From Ditylenchus dipsaci (lineage: Eukaryota > Nematoda > Chromadorea > Rhabditida > Anguinidae): DNA of 64,000 nucleotides. Location of the stretch: assembly GCA_004194705.1 (NCBI GenBank), contig SADC01001266.1, positions 57,593 through 121,592 of the forward strand, in the 5' to 3' direction. The stretch's first letter is position 1, and every line of letters begins with the position of its first letter. Made by a program: the position numbers and the translations under genes. Below, piece by piece: positions 1-9,632 of this stretch. Under the pieces are notes generated by a model. The model was not told where the DNA came from and searched no databases. It saw only the letters and a list, made by a program, of their open reading frames with translations.

Positions 1-110
1 GTACGGATTTTCCGCTAGGTTTCTAACAAAACTAAGCCTAAAATTTAATTTCAGGCCTAGTTTTGTTAGAAACGTGGCGGAAAAATCCGTACAGAATTCC
101 AATGATCAAG
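1..110. repeat. Fold-back element, GTACGGATT family
   Basis: Bases 1-92 are an inverted repeat: GTACGGATTTTCCGC with TTTCTAACAAAACTA reappears inverted up to AAAATCCGTAC. The sequence after it (AGAATTCCAATGA) matches the right end of the element at 4159-4390, so both belong to one family whose true terminus reads about TTGAACTTCTGTACGGATT. The left end is cut off by the window edge. Confidence 0.7.
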
Positions 111-154
111 GGAAATTTTTGAATTGGCGGGGACCACCGAGTAGGAAGAGGTCA

Positions 155-346
155 GGCCCTTTAAAGAGATTCGTCCTTTTTTTTTGGAACTCCAAATCTC
201 TTTTTTTATTTTTGAGATTTATCTTTTTTTTCGCTTCGAAATGGCAATAAGCACTGGATAAAATTACCCTTTTTCGTCAAAATGGTCAAAATGTCCTTTA
301 TTTGCCCAAATGTCCTTTTTTAAAATTTTTTGAGATGCCAGCCCTG
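155..346. repeat. T-rich hAT-like repeat fragment ending in CAGCCCTG
   Basis: This matches the complete copy at 17489-17683 in order: a CTTTTT run, the phrase GGAACTCCAAA, the phrase GCAATAAGCACT and the end ATGCCAGCCCTG. The left CAGGGCTG terminus is missing here. A further interrupted copy lies at about 37880-38470. Confidence 0.6.
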
Positions 347-364
347 TGTTTAATGCATTTTCTT

Positions 365-505
365 AACTACCACGAGCTCTACCTATTCCACTTTTTCGAT
401 TTTGGTCGAGCACGCAAATTTTCGAGGTTGACCTAAAATTTACAGATTTTAGGGGTTTTGGGGGTCTCCAATAAGCGCGCAGCGCGCTTATTAGAGGAAA
501 TGCGG
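365..505. repeat. Right part of a CCGTATT-family element
   Basis: It ends TTATTAGAGGAAATGCGG followed by TA, the right terminus of the CCGTATTTCCTCTAAT family. The interior (CACGAG...CTATTCCACTTTT...GATTTTGGT) is also found in the copy at 38169-38392. No matching left terminus is visible. Confidence 0.6.
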
Positions 506-640
506 TAAACACAAAAGTGGCGACCCACACATGCCAAGTACTGTATAGAGAGATTTTTTATTTTCTTATCGTGAATAAACGCCGAGTTTCTGTGCTTTTT
601 CATGTTCATTAATTATATGATTTTAAGAATTGCTCTACAT

Positions 641-1551
641 ATGAACTATTACTGTCACGAGTGTGAGCGAATCGTAGATGTCGACATTCTCAACCACGTA
701 AGATTTTAAAGCCATTTATGCAAGTCAATCAGACTTATATTAATGATTTTTCTTTCAGGTTATTCACTGTCGACTGTGTCGTGGTGAATTTGTGGAATGT
801 TGTGGGAATTTAGAGGAAGGAGACATAGTGGAGCTCTAATAAATCGGCTTATGGTATAATTGGCCTGCTGAGGTTTGCTGTCCGTTTATGTAATTTTTTT
901 AGGAACCACAGCATCTGAATGATGAACATGTGGATAGGGTTGACGGCTTGCCAGCTTCTCCTATATTTCCTCTATTCCAATCGATGTTCGAGGCATTTGA
1001 AGCAGAAGATATCATGGGGTAAAATTCTGCCACTAGAAATTCTTTTTCAATGTTCAAATTTTCATTTTTCAGACGTTTCAACCACTCGGACGGTGATCTC
1101 GATGACTTTGGTGACTTTGCTTTTGGTGAACGCAACTTTAACGACATTATGGAACGACTTATGGCGCAGGCTGACCAAGGGCAAACTGCAACGATTTCTG
1201 CTGAAGACATTCTACGCCTGCCAGTCACTCAAGTTAATGAAAAGCAATTAAGGAACGGTATGTGAATGTTGTGAATTTGGATTTGGAAACCGTTCGATAA
1301 TTCAGGTGTTCAGTGTGTCACCTGCATGGAACCTTTTGTTTTGGATGAGCGTGTGGTGGCGCTCGACTGTAAACACATTTTTCATCGTCAGTGCCGTAAG
1401 TCAACATTATTTGCAGTGTTTAGAGCGAAGATAGATGATTTCAGTTGAACCCTGGCTTCGTCTACACAATACTTGTCCTATCTGTCGCTCTGTGGTCGAT
1501 CCGAAGAAATGGCCTGCAGATAGCACTTTCAACGTTCGGGAGCTAGATTAG
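641..1551 (+). CDS. RING-H2 E3 ubiquitin ligase, RNF126/RNF115-like
   Basis: I read six exons: 641-697, 759-827, 903-1018, 1073-1257, 1306-1395 and 1445-1551. All introns are GT-AG, 45-75 nt long, and every phase agrees, giving 207 residues. The N-terminus holds a CxxC...CxxC zinc ribbon (residues about 4-30), as in RNF126/RNF115 proteins. The C-terminus holds a complete RING-H2: C-x2-C-x14-C-x-H-x2-H-x2-C-x10-C-x2-C, including CKHIFHRQC, EPWLRLHNT and CPICR. Family members attach ubiquitin to client proteins in cytosol or endosomes, and the N-terminal finger can bind ubiquitin or client-bound BAG6; that role is inferred from family membership. An in-frame ATG at 617 would add eight residues. 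I preferred 641 because the sequence before it (TTTTAAG at 620-626) could be an acceptor. The protein is shorter than the ~310-residue vertebrate homologues, mostly in the middle linker. Confidence 0.9.
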
Positions 1552-1629
1552 GATTTTAAAAGCAGGAAATCAATCATTTGAAAAGAGTATTGTTCTGGTG
1601 TCTTATGCTGCTCTCCTTTCGTTTTGCTG

Positions 1630-1635
1630 AATAAA
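1630..1635 (+). promoter_or_regulatory. AATAAA polyadenylation signal of the RING gene
   Basis: AATAAA lies 79 nt after the stop codon, in a GT-rich context that suits a cleavage site for this transcript. Confidence 0.55.
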
Positions 1636-2290
1636 AAGGGGTTGGTAAAAAAGGGATGTTTTCTTCTGGTAGTTTTTATCTAAATTATTTCTCCCCGGTA
1701 CAGGTTGAGCTATTTTTGCAATTTTCATACAGTCGTAACGAGAGTATCAATTCAAAACCGTCGAAATCCTTGAATGGATGTTTTCACGCAGTTAAATGTA
1801 GTGTTGTCCATTTGGCTCGGGAGCTAGATTGGGATTTTTAGACGCAAATAATTAAGATCATATCGTGCTTGGAAAATTCGGTGACCTAGCAAGGCTTATG
1901 GCTGGCGGATCACGGTACATTTAACTCGCTTTTATGAGCAATTCATTTTGTATTCTCCTGCAATTTTTCAAAAAGCATGTGTTTGGCTCGCAAACATATT
2001 GAGCTTTGGTGTGCATCCAAAGTATCTATTCTAAAAAAATTTTAACGCAAAGAATTAAGATCATATCTTAGTATCCTGGACGATATCATTATCACTATAA
2101 CGAAAGCATTGGAATTCTTCCGTTTTTTCTACCGTTAAAAAAATTTAGCGAAAAAACGCGAATTCCTAAAGTTATGACCAGGAACCAATCGCGGATGAAT
2201 TTTATTACCCTTTGTTATATAATATTTTGAAGGCGTTAGTTACATGAATTTCGTTCATTTGCTTCTATCATCAATATTTTTTCTGATATT
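1636..2290. other. Non-coding stretch with diverged short duplications
   Basis: A 22-base phrase around the RING gene's stop codon (TCGGGAGCTAGATT then GGATTTT) recurs at about 1816-1838. The phrase AATTAAGATCATATC occurs at about 1850 and again at 2052. A 61-codon open frame at 1656-1841 ends within this duplication, but it has no recognisable domain and I do not call it a gene. The rest shows no structure I can identify. Confidence 0.4.
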
Positions 2291-2554
2291 GATTACAAAA
2301 GTTGATTAGATATAAAATGTTAGATAGAGATGGGGATGTATATTTTTATTCTAGACCTTCGACGTCTACAATAACAACACTTTTGTGGTACCTTTCTTCC
2401 AATAACCACCTCCTTTATATTCATTCTTTAAATTACGTCTTGCGACCACATATAATAGATAAACATGTGAAATTAATCAACTTTCTGATATTGTATCCCA
2501 ACATCACTTTTCAAAAAAATATGGCTCTCGAAATAGAATTCGGAAAAGACATAT

Positions 2555-3160
2555 TATGTCTTTTGGGGTACGGCCAGTTCTCGACGCTTTTTAGCGTTTC
2601 GGTCCGTATGACTGGGCAAAAAGGTTCTATTAGGTTGTTCGGAAAGTTCGTGGAATTTCATAATGGTCCCAAATGTTGTGTTTATAGCGTTTTGGTTTAT
2701 GATTTTTCTTGTTGCTTTAAAACCGCTTCTTGTCATTTTTAGGTAAAAAAAATTATATTAGACACGTTATACTCTTCCTGTTCGATGCTGCGCTTAATGG
2801 GACTGAAAGGTGAACTATGGATCCGCGATCTCTTTTGAATGAACCATCGTTTAGTCTCATTAAGCCTTCAGTCTCATTAGAAGAGCGCAAAGTATCTAAT
2901 ACAATTTTATCAATCTAAAAATAACAAAAAATGATTTTAAAATAACAGCATCGCAAGAAAAATTAAAAACCAAAATGCCAAAAAAAATAACAGGGGTGAG
3001 CATTACGAAATTCCACGAACTTTACGAACAACCTAATATATGCATTTGCATGCTCCCGAAAAAGTAAAAAAGATAGGATGTGAACATAGTTTTCACCGAA
3101 TAGCGCCGAGACTTTTTTTTTCGAACTGGCCGTGGAAAAAAGCGTTGCGAACTTGCCTAT
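2555..3160. repeat. Diverged fold-back element
   Basis: The phrase TATTAGGTTGTTCG with AGTTCGTGGAATTTC at about 2628-2660 is inverted at about 3006-3038. Outer arms also pair loosely: GGCCAGTTC near 2571 with GAACTGGCC near 3124. An open frame at 2302-2742 runs into the left arm and is best explained as chance coding in repeat DNA. Confidence 0.55.
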
Positions 3161-3386
3161 CCCTATTTTTTTGTTATTTTCGCAGAGAGAGTGAGTATTA
3201 GACGAAAAAAGTTACTTTACGAAAGTCTACCTTTTTTGTCTTTGCCACAATTAAAGTACCGATAGGACCAATGCATTCGTTTGTGTTACTATTTTATTTA
3301 TTGGTTCACTTCATTATTTTTTATCTTTCTCAACATATTACCATATACAACACCCAATGATTGGTCTCTTTTTTCAGCCGCCAACA

Positions 3387-4283
3387 ATGATAGCGCTCTC
3401 TTCCGATGTGCTTTTTGAAGTGCTTTCTTTTCTAAAACGTTCCGAATTGGGTGAGTTGGCTTGGGCATCCAGACAGCTCAATCTTTTCACAAAGAAGCAT
3501 TTTCCTAACTTTCCGCTGAACTCTGTTGATTGTCTGTTAATTCGAAACTGTGCCCGTCCTGAACACTACTTTGCTTTTTTCAATAACTCAACAACCTGGC
3601 CTTGCAGACAACTGGAAACATTGCAGGGCTATGCCAGCACTCAGAGGTTTGTAGTCAAAACTGCTATCCTGTCAATGTCTATGCAAATGCTATCTGAACA
3701 ATGGAAGCAAAAACTTGAATCGATCAGCGCTCTTTGGAAAAGTGGCAAACTGGTGCTGGAAATGGAAAGAAACCACGGCGGAGATGAATACGAAATGCTC
3801 GTAGAAGTATTTCGTTGGTGGAAGGTTCTCAACTGCAGGCATTTCAAACTGCAATTTTACATAGTTGCCAGTGAAGTTCCATTCAATTTCCATTTATTTC
3901 CCTTACTATACACCTTTTCCGTTGTTGAATTTGTTGATTTCGAGATTTGTTTGAGAACAACAGATCTGCTAGCCTTCTTGAACAATATTCCTCGGAAGAG
4001 ACAGCATTCCTTCACACTTCGCTTGAGCAGCACTTACGGATGGCCGAAATTGGGCGAACTGCTGAATTTAATGAAACAGGCAAGAAAAATAATTTTAAGA
4101 AGGCACGCCCAAGCTGATAAGACGTGGTGCCACGAAATTCAAATGTTTTTACTTATCGTTGAACTTCTGTACGGATTCTTTAGCTTGGGTTCTAACGAAT
4201 CTATACCTGAAATTAAATTTCTGGTGTGGTTATGCATGGTTGCAGAAAAATACAAAATACCAAAAGTCAAACAAAAAAAGTAG
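3387..4283 (+). CDS. F-box protein with a transposon-derived C-terminus
   Basis: This is a single open frame of 298 residues from the ATG at 3387. I chose that start because TTTTTTCAG, a strong acceptor and possible trans-splice site, ends at 3377; an upstream in-frame ATG at 3357 lies before it. Residues about 2-40 form an F-box (LSSDVLFEVLSFLKRSELGE, then ASRQLN). F-box proteins bring substrates to SCF-type ubiquitin ligases through Skp1. The rest has no clear repeat, as in the fast-evolving single-exon nematode F-box families. From residue about 258 the frame runs into the miniature inverted-repeat element at 4159-4390, which supplies the last ~41 residues and the stop. Either the original C-terminus was lost or the gene now ends in the element. 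Substrate and expression cannot be inferred. Confidence 0.7.
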   Translation: MIALSSDVLFEVLSFLKRSELGELAWASRQLNLFTKKHFPNFPLNSVDCLLIRNCARPEHYFAFFNNSTTWPCRQLETLQGYASTQRFVVKTAILSMSMQMLSEQWKQKLESISALWKSGKLVLEMERNHGGDEYEMLVEVFRWWKVLNCRHFKLQFYIVASEVPFNFHLFPLLYTFSVVEFVDFEICLRTTDLLAFLNNIPRKRQHSFTLRLSSTYGWPKLGELLNLMKQARKIILRRHAQADKTWCHEIQMFLLIVELLYGFFSLGSNESIPEIKFLVWLCMVAEKYKIPKVKQKK

Positions 4284-4390
4284 AACCTGAGAAGACACAC
4301 AAATTTTTGTATGACTTTTGGTATTTTGTATTTTTCTGCAACCATGTGGTTACGTCAGAACCCAGTTAAAAAATCCGTACAGAAGTTCAA
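4159..4390. mobile_element. Miniature inverted-repeat element inside the F-box gene
   Basis: The terminal repeats read TTGAACTTCTGTACGGATT at the left and AATCCGTACAGAAGTTCAA at the right. A second internal hairpin (CATGGTTGCAGAAAAATAC at about 4235, inverted at about 4328-4346) sits in the middle. It carries no open frame of its own and is a relative of the element at the left edge of the window. Confidence 0.8.
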
Positions 4391-4827
4391 TGGTTAGAAG
4401 AAAAAAATTTGAATTCCCGACACCATCTGTTATTAGCGAGGGCATGCCCCTTTAGGGCGAATTTATAATTCTTCATTTTTAGAGCTTTGTCTCATCCGAG
4501 CTCCCGTGCTCTTTCGAACTGCAGATTTGCCAACCAGCAGAGCGACATGACATGAAATTATTTTTCCAGCTGACTAATCAAGTTACCAAGGAGTCATTAG
4601 AGTATAACTTTGACAGAACTGAGAAAAAAAATCGAATTTGTGTTTTGAGACGTTCTTTTATGTAAATACTCTTGTTTTTGAAAAATGTGTTCAATATCTT
4701 AGGTCAAATAAACTTATGTTGATTCAATATATTTGCAATAGGTTCGTAAAGTTGAAAGCATACTTGCAAGCGACTATAGTATAGCTAAACTATTATGTAT
4801 ACGGTTAACCGTACCGTAAATGGGCAT
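4391..4827. other. Intergenic, no gene seen
   Basis: I see no convincing open frame or RNA gene. Bases 4391-4450 match the sequence that follows the repeat at 1-110, so the repeat family may extend further than its hairpin. Confidence 0.4.
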
Positions 4828-5070
4828 ATAGGGTGTCCAATATTAACTGCAGCATTTTTTTGAATTCTCTCTGTTTTACATCTATTTTAAGTTAAGACCG
4901 ATCTTTTTTAACAAATAGTCCGATTAATATATTCTCTCTCTATTAATAAAATTTTCAGGTTATTTTAAGCTAAAACTTATTTCAATTTTGGCTGAAGCCG
5001 CAAAAACGGTCCGCGGAAGCAAGTAATGAAATTTTTTAAAAATGCTGCAATTTTTTTTGGACACCTTGTA
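4828..5070. mobile_element. Non-autonomous element with GGGTGTCCAA ends
   Basis: GGGTGTCCAA followed by CTGCAGCATTTTTTT at the left is mirrored by AAAATGCTGCAATTTTTTTT and GGACACCTTGTA at the right. TA dinucleotides flank both ends, as expected for a Tc1/mariner-type MITE. No coding capacity is visible. Confidence 0.6.
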
Positions 5071-5199
5071 CATGCTATAATCCGACATACCCAAAGTCCA
5101 CTATCGGCATGCAAAGTTCACTTTTAGTGGGTGCGGTGGCGGTGGTTCATTAAAGTAGCGCAATTTTTTTAAGCTTTTTTCATTAAAAAAACTTCTTAA

Positions 5200-6787
5200 C
5201 CCTCTTTTGCCGGCGTCTCGTAGATGCCAATTTTTTAATATATTTTTGCACTTTTATAAGGCAACGAGGGAAAAAAGTAACAATGGCAGAAAAAAAATTC
5301 CTGAAAAGTTAAAGTCTGAATTGGCCGAATTTTGGCCAACCGGCTCAAAGTTGTAAAAATAGTTATGGCGCCAATTTTAAAACTGACGCCATTTTGAGGA
5401 CAATTGTTTGAAATCTTTTTACAATTTCGTAAATGCTCAAATACGAATCATCAAACGACTCAAAAAATTTAACGTGAAGCGATATTTAACACTTTTTGCA
5501 CGTCACTGAGCAGTGCTTTCCATCGCTCGGCCTGAAACGAGAGGCGAACGAGAGCGTTCAAATCCCCGTAAACGCGCACTGTATTTACTTTATCTATTTT
5601 TTTCACTGATTAATAGGTCCCGAAACCATCGAGCAACCGATTGCGATTATTTTCAGTTTTTCCATATTCCTTGCATGGCGTGCGAATGCTTAATTTTTCA
5701 GAATTTGTATTCCAAATCATTTTCTACTATGGCTAAGCTAATTTTCGAATTCATTTTTGTTTGAAAAAAAAACGACGTAACAAACAGAACAAAAACTCAC
5801 TAAAAAGGGTAGGCAAAAAACGATAAATGGATGAATAAATAAATGACTTGCATGGTCTTTGAAAAAATACCGCTTTGAGCCGGTTGGCCAAAATATGGCC
5901 ACGATTATAATTTCTTCGAAAATATAAATTTTATATTTCCACACTTGCACGTGAAAATACATTTCTATCTTCAGGAATAGTGCTTTTATATCGCATAAGC
6001 AATAGGCAAGATGTAAAGGATATTCTTGCTTTACTAGACCAGATAACGTTATAAACATACTTGGACGGGCGCCGGCACCGGTGTGCGCCCGGAAAATTTC
6101 GGAAAATTCAGCGTGCCGGAAAATTCAGGGATTCAGTTGTTTTGAAACTGTGTTTTGTACTGATTTTTTTCAGTTTTTTTAGTTTTTATGACTCATACAA
6201 CTCCAATTTTTTTTTTAAATTTCAAATTATAAGTTGAAATATCGATACAAATGTAATATAAAATGAAAATAAAGTGAAAATTTGCAAAGCTACTTTTTCT
6301 ATGTAAGTTACTCGGCGCCCGGCGCCAATTTTTTTTCGCATTTTTCTCCTCGGCGCCATCTTTTCTGCCATGGCACCCAGCGCCAATTTTTTTCGCATTT
6401 TTCTCCCCGGCGCCATCTTTTCTGCCATGGCGCCCGGCGCCGATTTTTTACAAAAAAGGCGTCGGCGCCAAGGGCGCTGGCGCCGAATACCGACGTCCGG
6501 TGCCACTTTTTGAAGAGACTGGCGCCCGTTGGTGCGCCCGGCGCCGATTTTTTCGGGCGCACAAGTATGGTTATGAAATTGTGTGATAGAAAACGGCCAA
6601 AAATACAACTTTTGATCAAATTTTTGGCAATTTTCGTTCGTTATCTGTTTAGTCTTTTCATCACTAAAATGTTCGCCAACTTTTTCTCTATCTTTTTCAA
6701 AAAAAGTTATTTCTGAAGGTGAGCAATTAGTCCTATTTTGGATGGATTTTCAAACTGGCCAAAATATGGCCGGCCGGCAAAAGAGGT
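5200..6787. mobile_element. piggyBac-like element (TTAA-flanked, degenerate)
   Basis: TTAA at 5196-5199 precedes CCCTCTTTTGCCGGC, and GCCGGCAAAAGAGGT is followed by TTAA at 6788-6791. TTAA duplication with CCCT-type ends is the signature of the piggyBac superfamily. GGCCAAAATATGGCC-like palindromes occur near both ends and in the middle (about 5323, 5883 and 6757). Open frames inside (5513-5764 on +, 5738-6058 on -) show no transposase motif I can recognise, so it is probably non-autonomous or decayed. Confidence 0.6.
6312..6560. repeat. GGCGCC-rich tandem array inside the piggyBac-like element
   Basis: Repeating units of about 60 bases combine GGCGCC, ATTTTTTTCGCATTTTTCTC and GCCATCTTTTCTGCCATGG. 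Related GC-rich palindromic sequence also stands at 6064-6105. Long open frames across this block on both strands follow from the repeat and are not genes. Confidence 0.75.
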
Positions 6788-6832
6788 TTAAATTAGTTTC
6801 GTCGCGCAACTGAAGAGCTAGAGGAGAAAAAT

Positions 6833-7415
6833 GGGTACTTCTTTAGTCCCCCCATACTCGGATTTTTTGAAAAGTGACCCAAAATCAACCTCCGAACTCA
6901 TTTTTCTGCACAACAAGATACGAGAAGTATTTCTAAAGAATTTCTGAATTAGAAAAATGAAATGTTTTCAAAAAAAAATTGCCACCTGCCCCTTGGGGGT
7001 AGATGGTCTCTTTTGGGTATTTTAGGGTCATTTTTGGGTGATTTATCATATTTTTCTTGCTGGAGCTGGGCAAAAAGACTCTCTAAATGCATTTTTGATT
7101 AAGAGTCTTGCTCGGAATAATTTCTAAGGTAAGTGAGTGCGCGCATCTCTTTACCAACCAAGCCCCCTTCGCCCCTTCGGAGGCGCAGGGGGCTAGATTT
7201 TGCTTAAAAAGGGTTAAAATTCGGTCAAAAATACCCTAAAAAGACCATTCACCCCCAAAGGGTGGGGACAATTTTTTTTGATAAAATTCAACTTTTTTAT
7301 TCAGAGAGTGTTTAAAAATGCTTCTCGTACCTTGTTGTGCATGGAAAATGAGTTCGGGTTGATTTGGGGTCACTTTTCGAAAAATCCGAGTATGGGGGGG
7401 ACTAAAGAAGTGCCG
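6833..7415. repeat. Fold-back element with long inverted arms
   Basis: ACTTCTTTAGTCCCCCCATA at about 6838 is inverted at about 7391-7410, and the arms continue pairing through AAAAGTGACCC, the GCACAACAAG/CTTGTTGTGC pair and the stretch beside CCCCTTGGGGGT. The centre holds AAGGTAAGTGAGTGCG, a module also present at about 14690 and 56278. No coding sequence is visible. Confidence 0.75.
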
Positions 7416-7459
7416 AAAAATGGAGCTAAAGGGGTTAAAGGGGCTCCCTAGATCAGCTG

Positions 7460-7680
7460 AGTAAAAAAATTGCTTCGGTTGGGCAGTGGATAAGCGCTCG
7501 TGTTTTATGATCCAAAATATTGCGCAGGTTCAATCCCACGTGGTGGCACGCTAGTTATTTTGGTTTGTTTGACCAATGTCTAATGGTGATTGGAGTCGCT
7601 GATTCCCAATCTGGCGTCAAAAAGTCAAATTCCTTTGTCAAACAAGCCAAAATAAGTAGCGTGGGCTAGGTGAAAATTTG
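7460..7680 (+). mobile_element. tRNA-derived fold-back SINE-like element
   Basis: GGGCAGTGGATAAGCG (A-box-like) and GGTTCAATCCC (B-box-like, about 7527) resemble an internal Pol III promoter. After the tRNA-like head come the shared body motifs GGCACGCTAGTTATTTTGG and TTGTTTGACC. Near 7640-7670 the same body reappears inverted, but the inverted tRNA-like head is missing. Related copies are at 8540-8830, 19785-19985 and 44985-45322. Confidence 0.7.
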
Positions 7681-7853
7681 CTTAACGAAAACCTGAGCGC
7701 TACTGTAATAAATCACGTTATGTTTTTAATTTTTTTTCTGTGAATATTTTTACTTTAAATGATGAGCTCAAAAGTTGGTTCCAAACTTCTGGGTCACCTG
7801 GTATAAATAAAATGTCAGTGCTAAATAACAGTTTATTCCAAGAAAAATGCGTT

Positions 7854-8465
7854 TCAAGCAAATGGGCTCTTATAACAATGATGGCCTTTTACAGGCTCTG
7901 AATCGACAAATATTTTTCGCAATAAATGCATATTCTTTTCTCTTCCATCGCTTTCGTGCACATGAGTTTCAACGTGTGAAAAACCGCAGCTGATATAGAA
8001 GTTATGAGCTGGACTTTGAGGACTTACTTTAAGTTCAATCCACACTTGTTGACCTCTTCTTTCCTCATCTATTTTGACTAAAAAGTGCTCCATCAACTTT
8101 TTTCCTATCCCCTTGCTTCGCTTTGGTCTATGAACATAAATTAGTTCTAATGTCTTTGTTGGAATTTCTGAGACGTCTTTAGGCGTATATACTAAAAAGC
8201 CGACCAGCTTCTCTGACCCTTTTGAACAACATCCTACTGTCATTTCAAAGCATCCAATGCCATTTGAATGCGACTCAAAAATTTTAGTTTCTTTTTTAAA
8301 GCGCTCTGTTTTCTTTATTAGGTTGATCAGCGCTGCATTGATTTTTTCATGCTCACCTAGAGCATTTTCCGTCAGATTTTTTACTTCACAGTCCTGTGTT
8401 GCCGTGAGAGTAGATATTGAATATACTACAAGGATATTTGAAATAACAAAAGTCGACCACTTCAT
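7854..8465 (-). CDS. Predicted secreted GNAT-family N-acetyltransferase
   Basis: This is an uninterrupted frame of 203 residues starting at MKWS (8465). An in-frame ATG at 8489 would put seven or eight polar residues before the hydrophobic leader, so I prefer 8465. Residues 1-24 look like a signal peptide (MKWSTFVISNILVVYS then SISTLTA). Residues about 60-195 form a GNAT fold: LVGFLVY (beta 4), LELIYVHRP followed by RSKGIG at 116-121 (the acetyl-CoA pyrophosphate loop, Q/R-x-x-G-x-G/A), and SPAHNFYISCGF at 151-162 (motif B). Family members transfer an acetyl group from acetyl-CoA to an amine. A leader peptide is unusual for GNATs, and the substrate is unknown. TTTATT at about 7831 is a polyadenylation signal on this strand. 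A frameshifted paralogue lies at 20272-20965. Confidence 0.8.
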   Translation of the reverse strand: MKWSTFVISNILVVYSISTLTATQDCEVKNLTENALGEHEKINAALINLIKKTERFKKETKIFESHSNGIGCFEMTVGCCSKGSEKLVGFLVYTPKDVSEIPTKTLELIYVHRPKRSKGIGKKLMEHFLVKIDEERRGQQVWIELKVSPQSPAHNFYISCGFSHVETHVHESDGREKNMHLLRKIFVDSEPVKGHHCYKSPFA

Positions 8466-8539
8466 TTGCTCTCCACAATCTTTGTCCAACTATAAAAATT
8501 TATTGTTATTTTTATATTTAATGAAGGGGAAAAGTCATT

Positions 8540-8830
8540 TAGGTTTGAAAGTGGCCACAGTGGCGCAGTGTGTAAGCGTTTGTGTATTTTGGCCCAAAAT
8601 GGTGTGGAGGTTCGATCCTATGTGCTGGCACGCTAACTTTTTTTTGGCTTGTTTGACCAGTTTAAGAGGTAATTCGACTTTTTGGGATGCCAGATATGGA
8701 ATCAGCGACCCAAACTACCCCTGAAACTGGTCATACAAACCGAAAAAGTAAATTGCACGCATGCGGGATCGAACCTGTGCACGATTTTGGACCGAAAAAC
8801 ACGAACGCTTACACACTGCGCTACCGAAGT
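8540..8830. mobile_element. Fold-back element with two inward-facing tRNA-like heads
   Basis: The left arm has TGGCGCAGTGTGTAAGCG (8561) and GGTTCGATCC (about 8610). The right arm carries the same modules on the opposite strand: GGATCGAACCT at about 8766 and CGCTTACACACTGCGCTACC at about 8806. The bodies between them (GGCTTGTTTGACC and inverted GGTCATACAAACC) also pair. Both Pol III-type promoters would transcribe towards the centre. Confidence 0.75.
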
Positions 8831-8842
8831 TTTGGCTTTTCC

Positions 8843-8920
8843 GGCGACCAGACATTTTCTACTATTAGTAGAATTTGTCGCGCGACAAATTCTACTAATA
8901 GTAGAAAATGTCTGGTCGCC
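8843..8920. mobile_element. 78-bp perfect-palindrome MITE, hAT-like
   Basis: The two 39-base halves (GGCGACCAGACATTTTCTAC and onward) are exact reverse complements with no loop. Flanks GCTTTTCC and GTTTTTCC match at 7 of 8 positions, consistent with an 8-bp target duplication. A longer relative with a perfect 8-bp duplication is at 38780-38932. Confidence 0.75.
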
Positions 8921-9632
8921 GTTTTTCCTTCCTTCCCCCTCCTTCAGTGCAGGGCTCAAAAATATCCTTTATTTGAGAATGCGTGAAATTTCGTCGAATG
9001 ATTTTTTTCAGTACTTGAGAGTCACATTTTAAAAGACTGGACCACAGCCCCAAGAAGGACGGAAAGTCGGAAATTTGGGCATTGGGCTTTTTCACTCAAT
9101 ACCCTAGCTGAATGCTCCCTCCTCTAACTTAATGCTTGAAAACAAAAGAACCACCAGAATTCGAAAGTTATTTTGACACTGAATACAGCAATATATTGTT
9201 ATAAAGTTGGGAGAGAATGGACAAAATTAATAAATAAGTTGTAAGACAAATTTCTCATAACTTTTTTTTGCGAGAGAAACCTACTATTTTACTACCAGAT
9301 TCGCGTTTAGCGTGGTCGATACACCGTTAAAACTACCTTTGAAAGTTGAAAGTTAAATATTTGATTTAAAAAATTTGAAATTCATTGTCTTGAGCGGAAT
9401 TTGAAATTTGACAGTGAATTTGAACTTTCAAAAGTAGTTTTAATGGTAAATCGCTAATCCGGTGTCAGAATGAAGGGTTTCCTACGGAATTCATCTTAAA
9501 GTACCATAGTATTTAGACGCAGCAGTATTTAAGAAATTTGGATTGGCGGAGCACACTTTTTCACTACGATAATGTCCAACAATTAATTTTTAATTATTTT
9601 TTGTTTGCATCTAAAATTTTATCAAAAGTATA
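8921..9632. other. Intergenic with a weak fold-back at 9290-9480
   Basis: No gene is seen. GAGAAACCTACTATTTT...TTCGCGTTTAGCGTGGTCG at 9272-9325 pairs imperfectly with a region ending GGTTTCCTACG at about 9485. The TTGAAATT/AATTTGAAA-rich core resembles sequence at about 22090-22350, 28360-28460 and 33400-33540, so this is a decayed dispersed repeat. Confidence 0.45.

Noticed and set aside
2302..2742. 146-codon open frame
   Set aside because: It has no domain and no typical start context, and its 3' half lies in a fold-back arm.
6222..6619. Long overlapping frames rich in Arg/Ala on both strands
   Set aside because: They follow from the GGCGCC tandem array.
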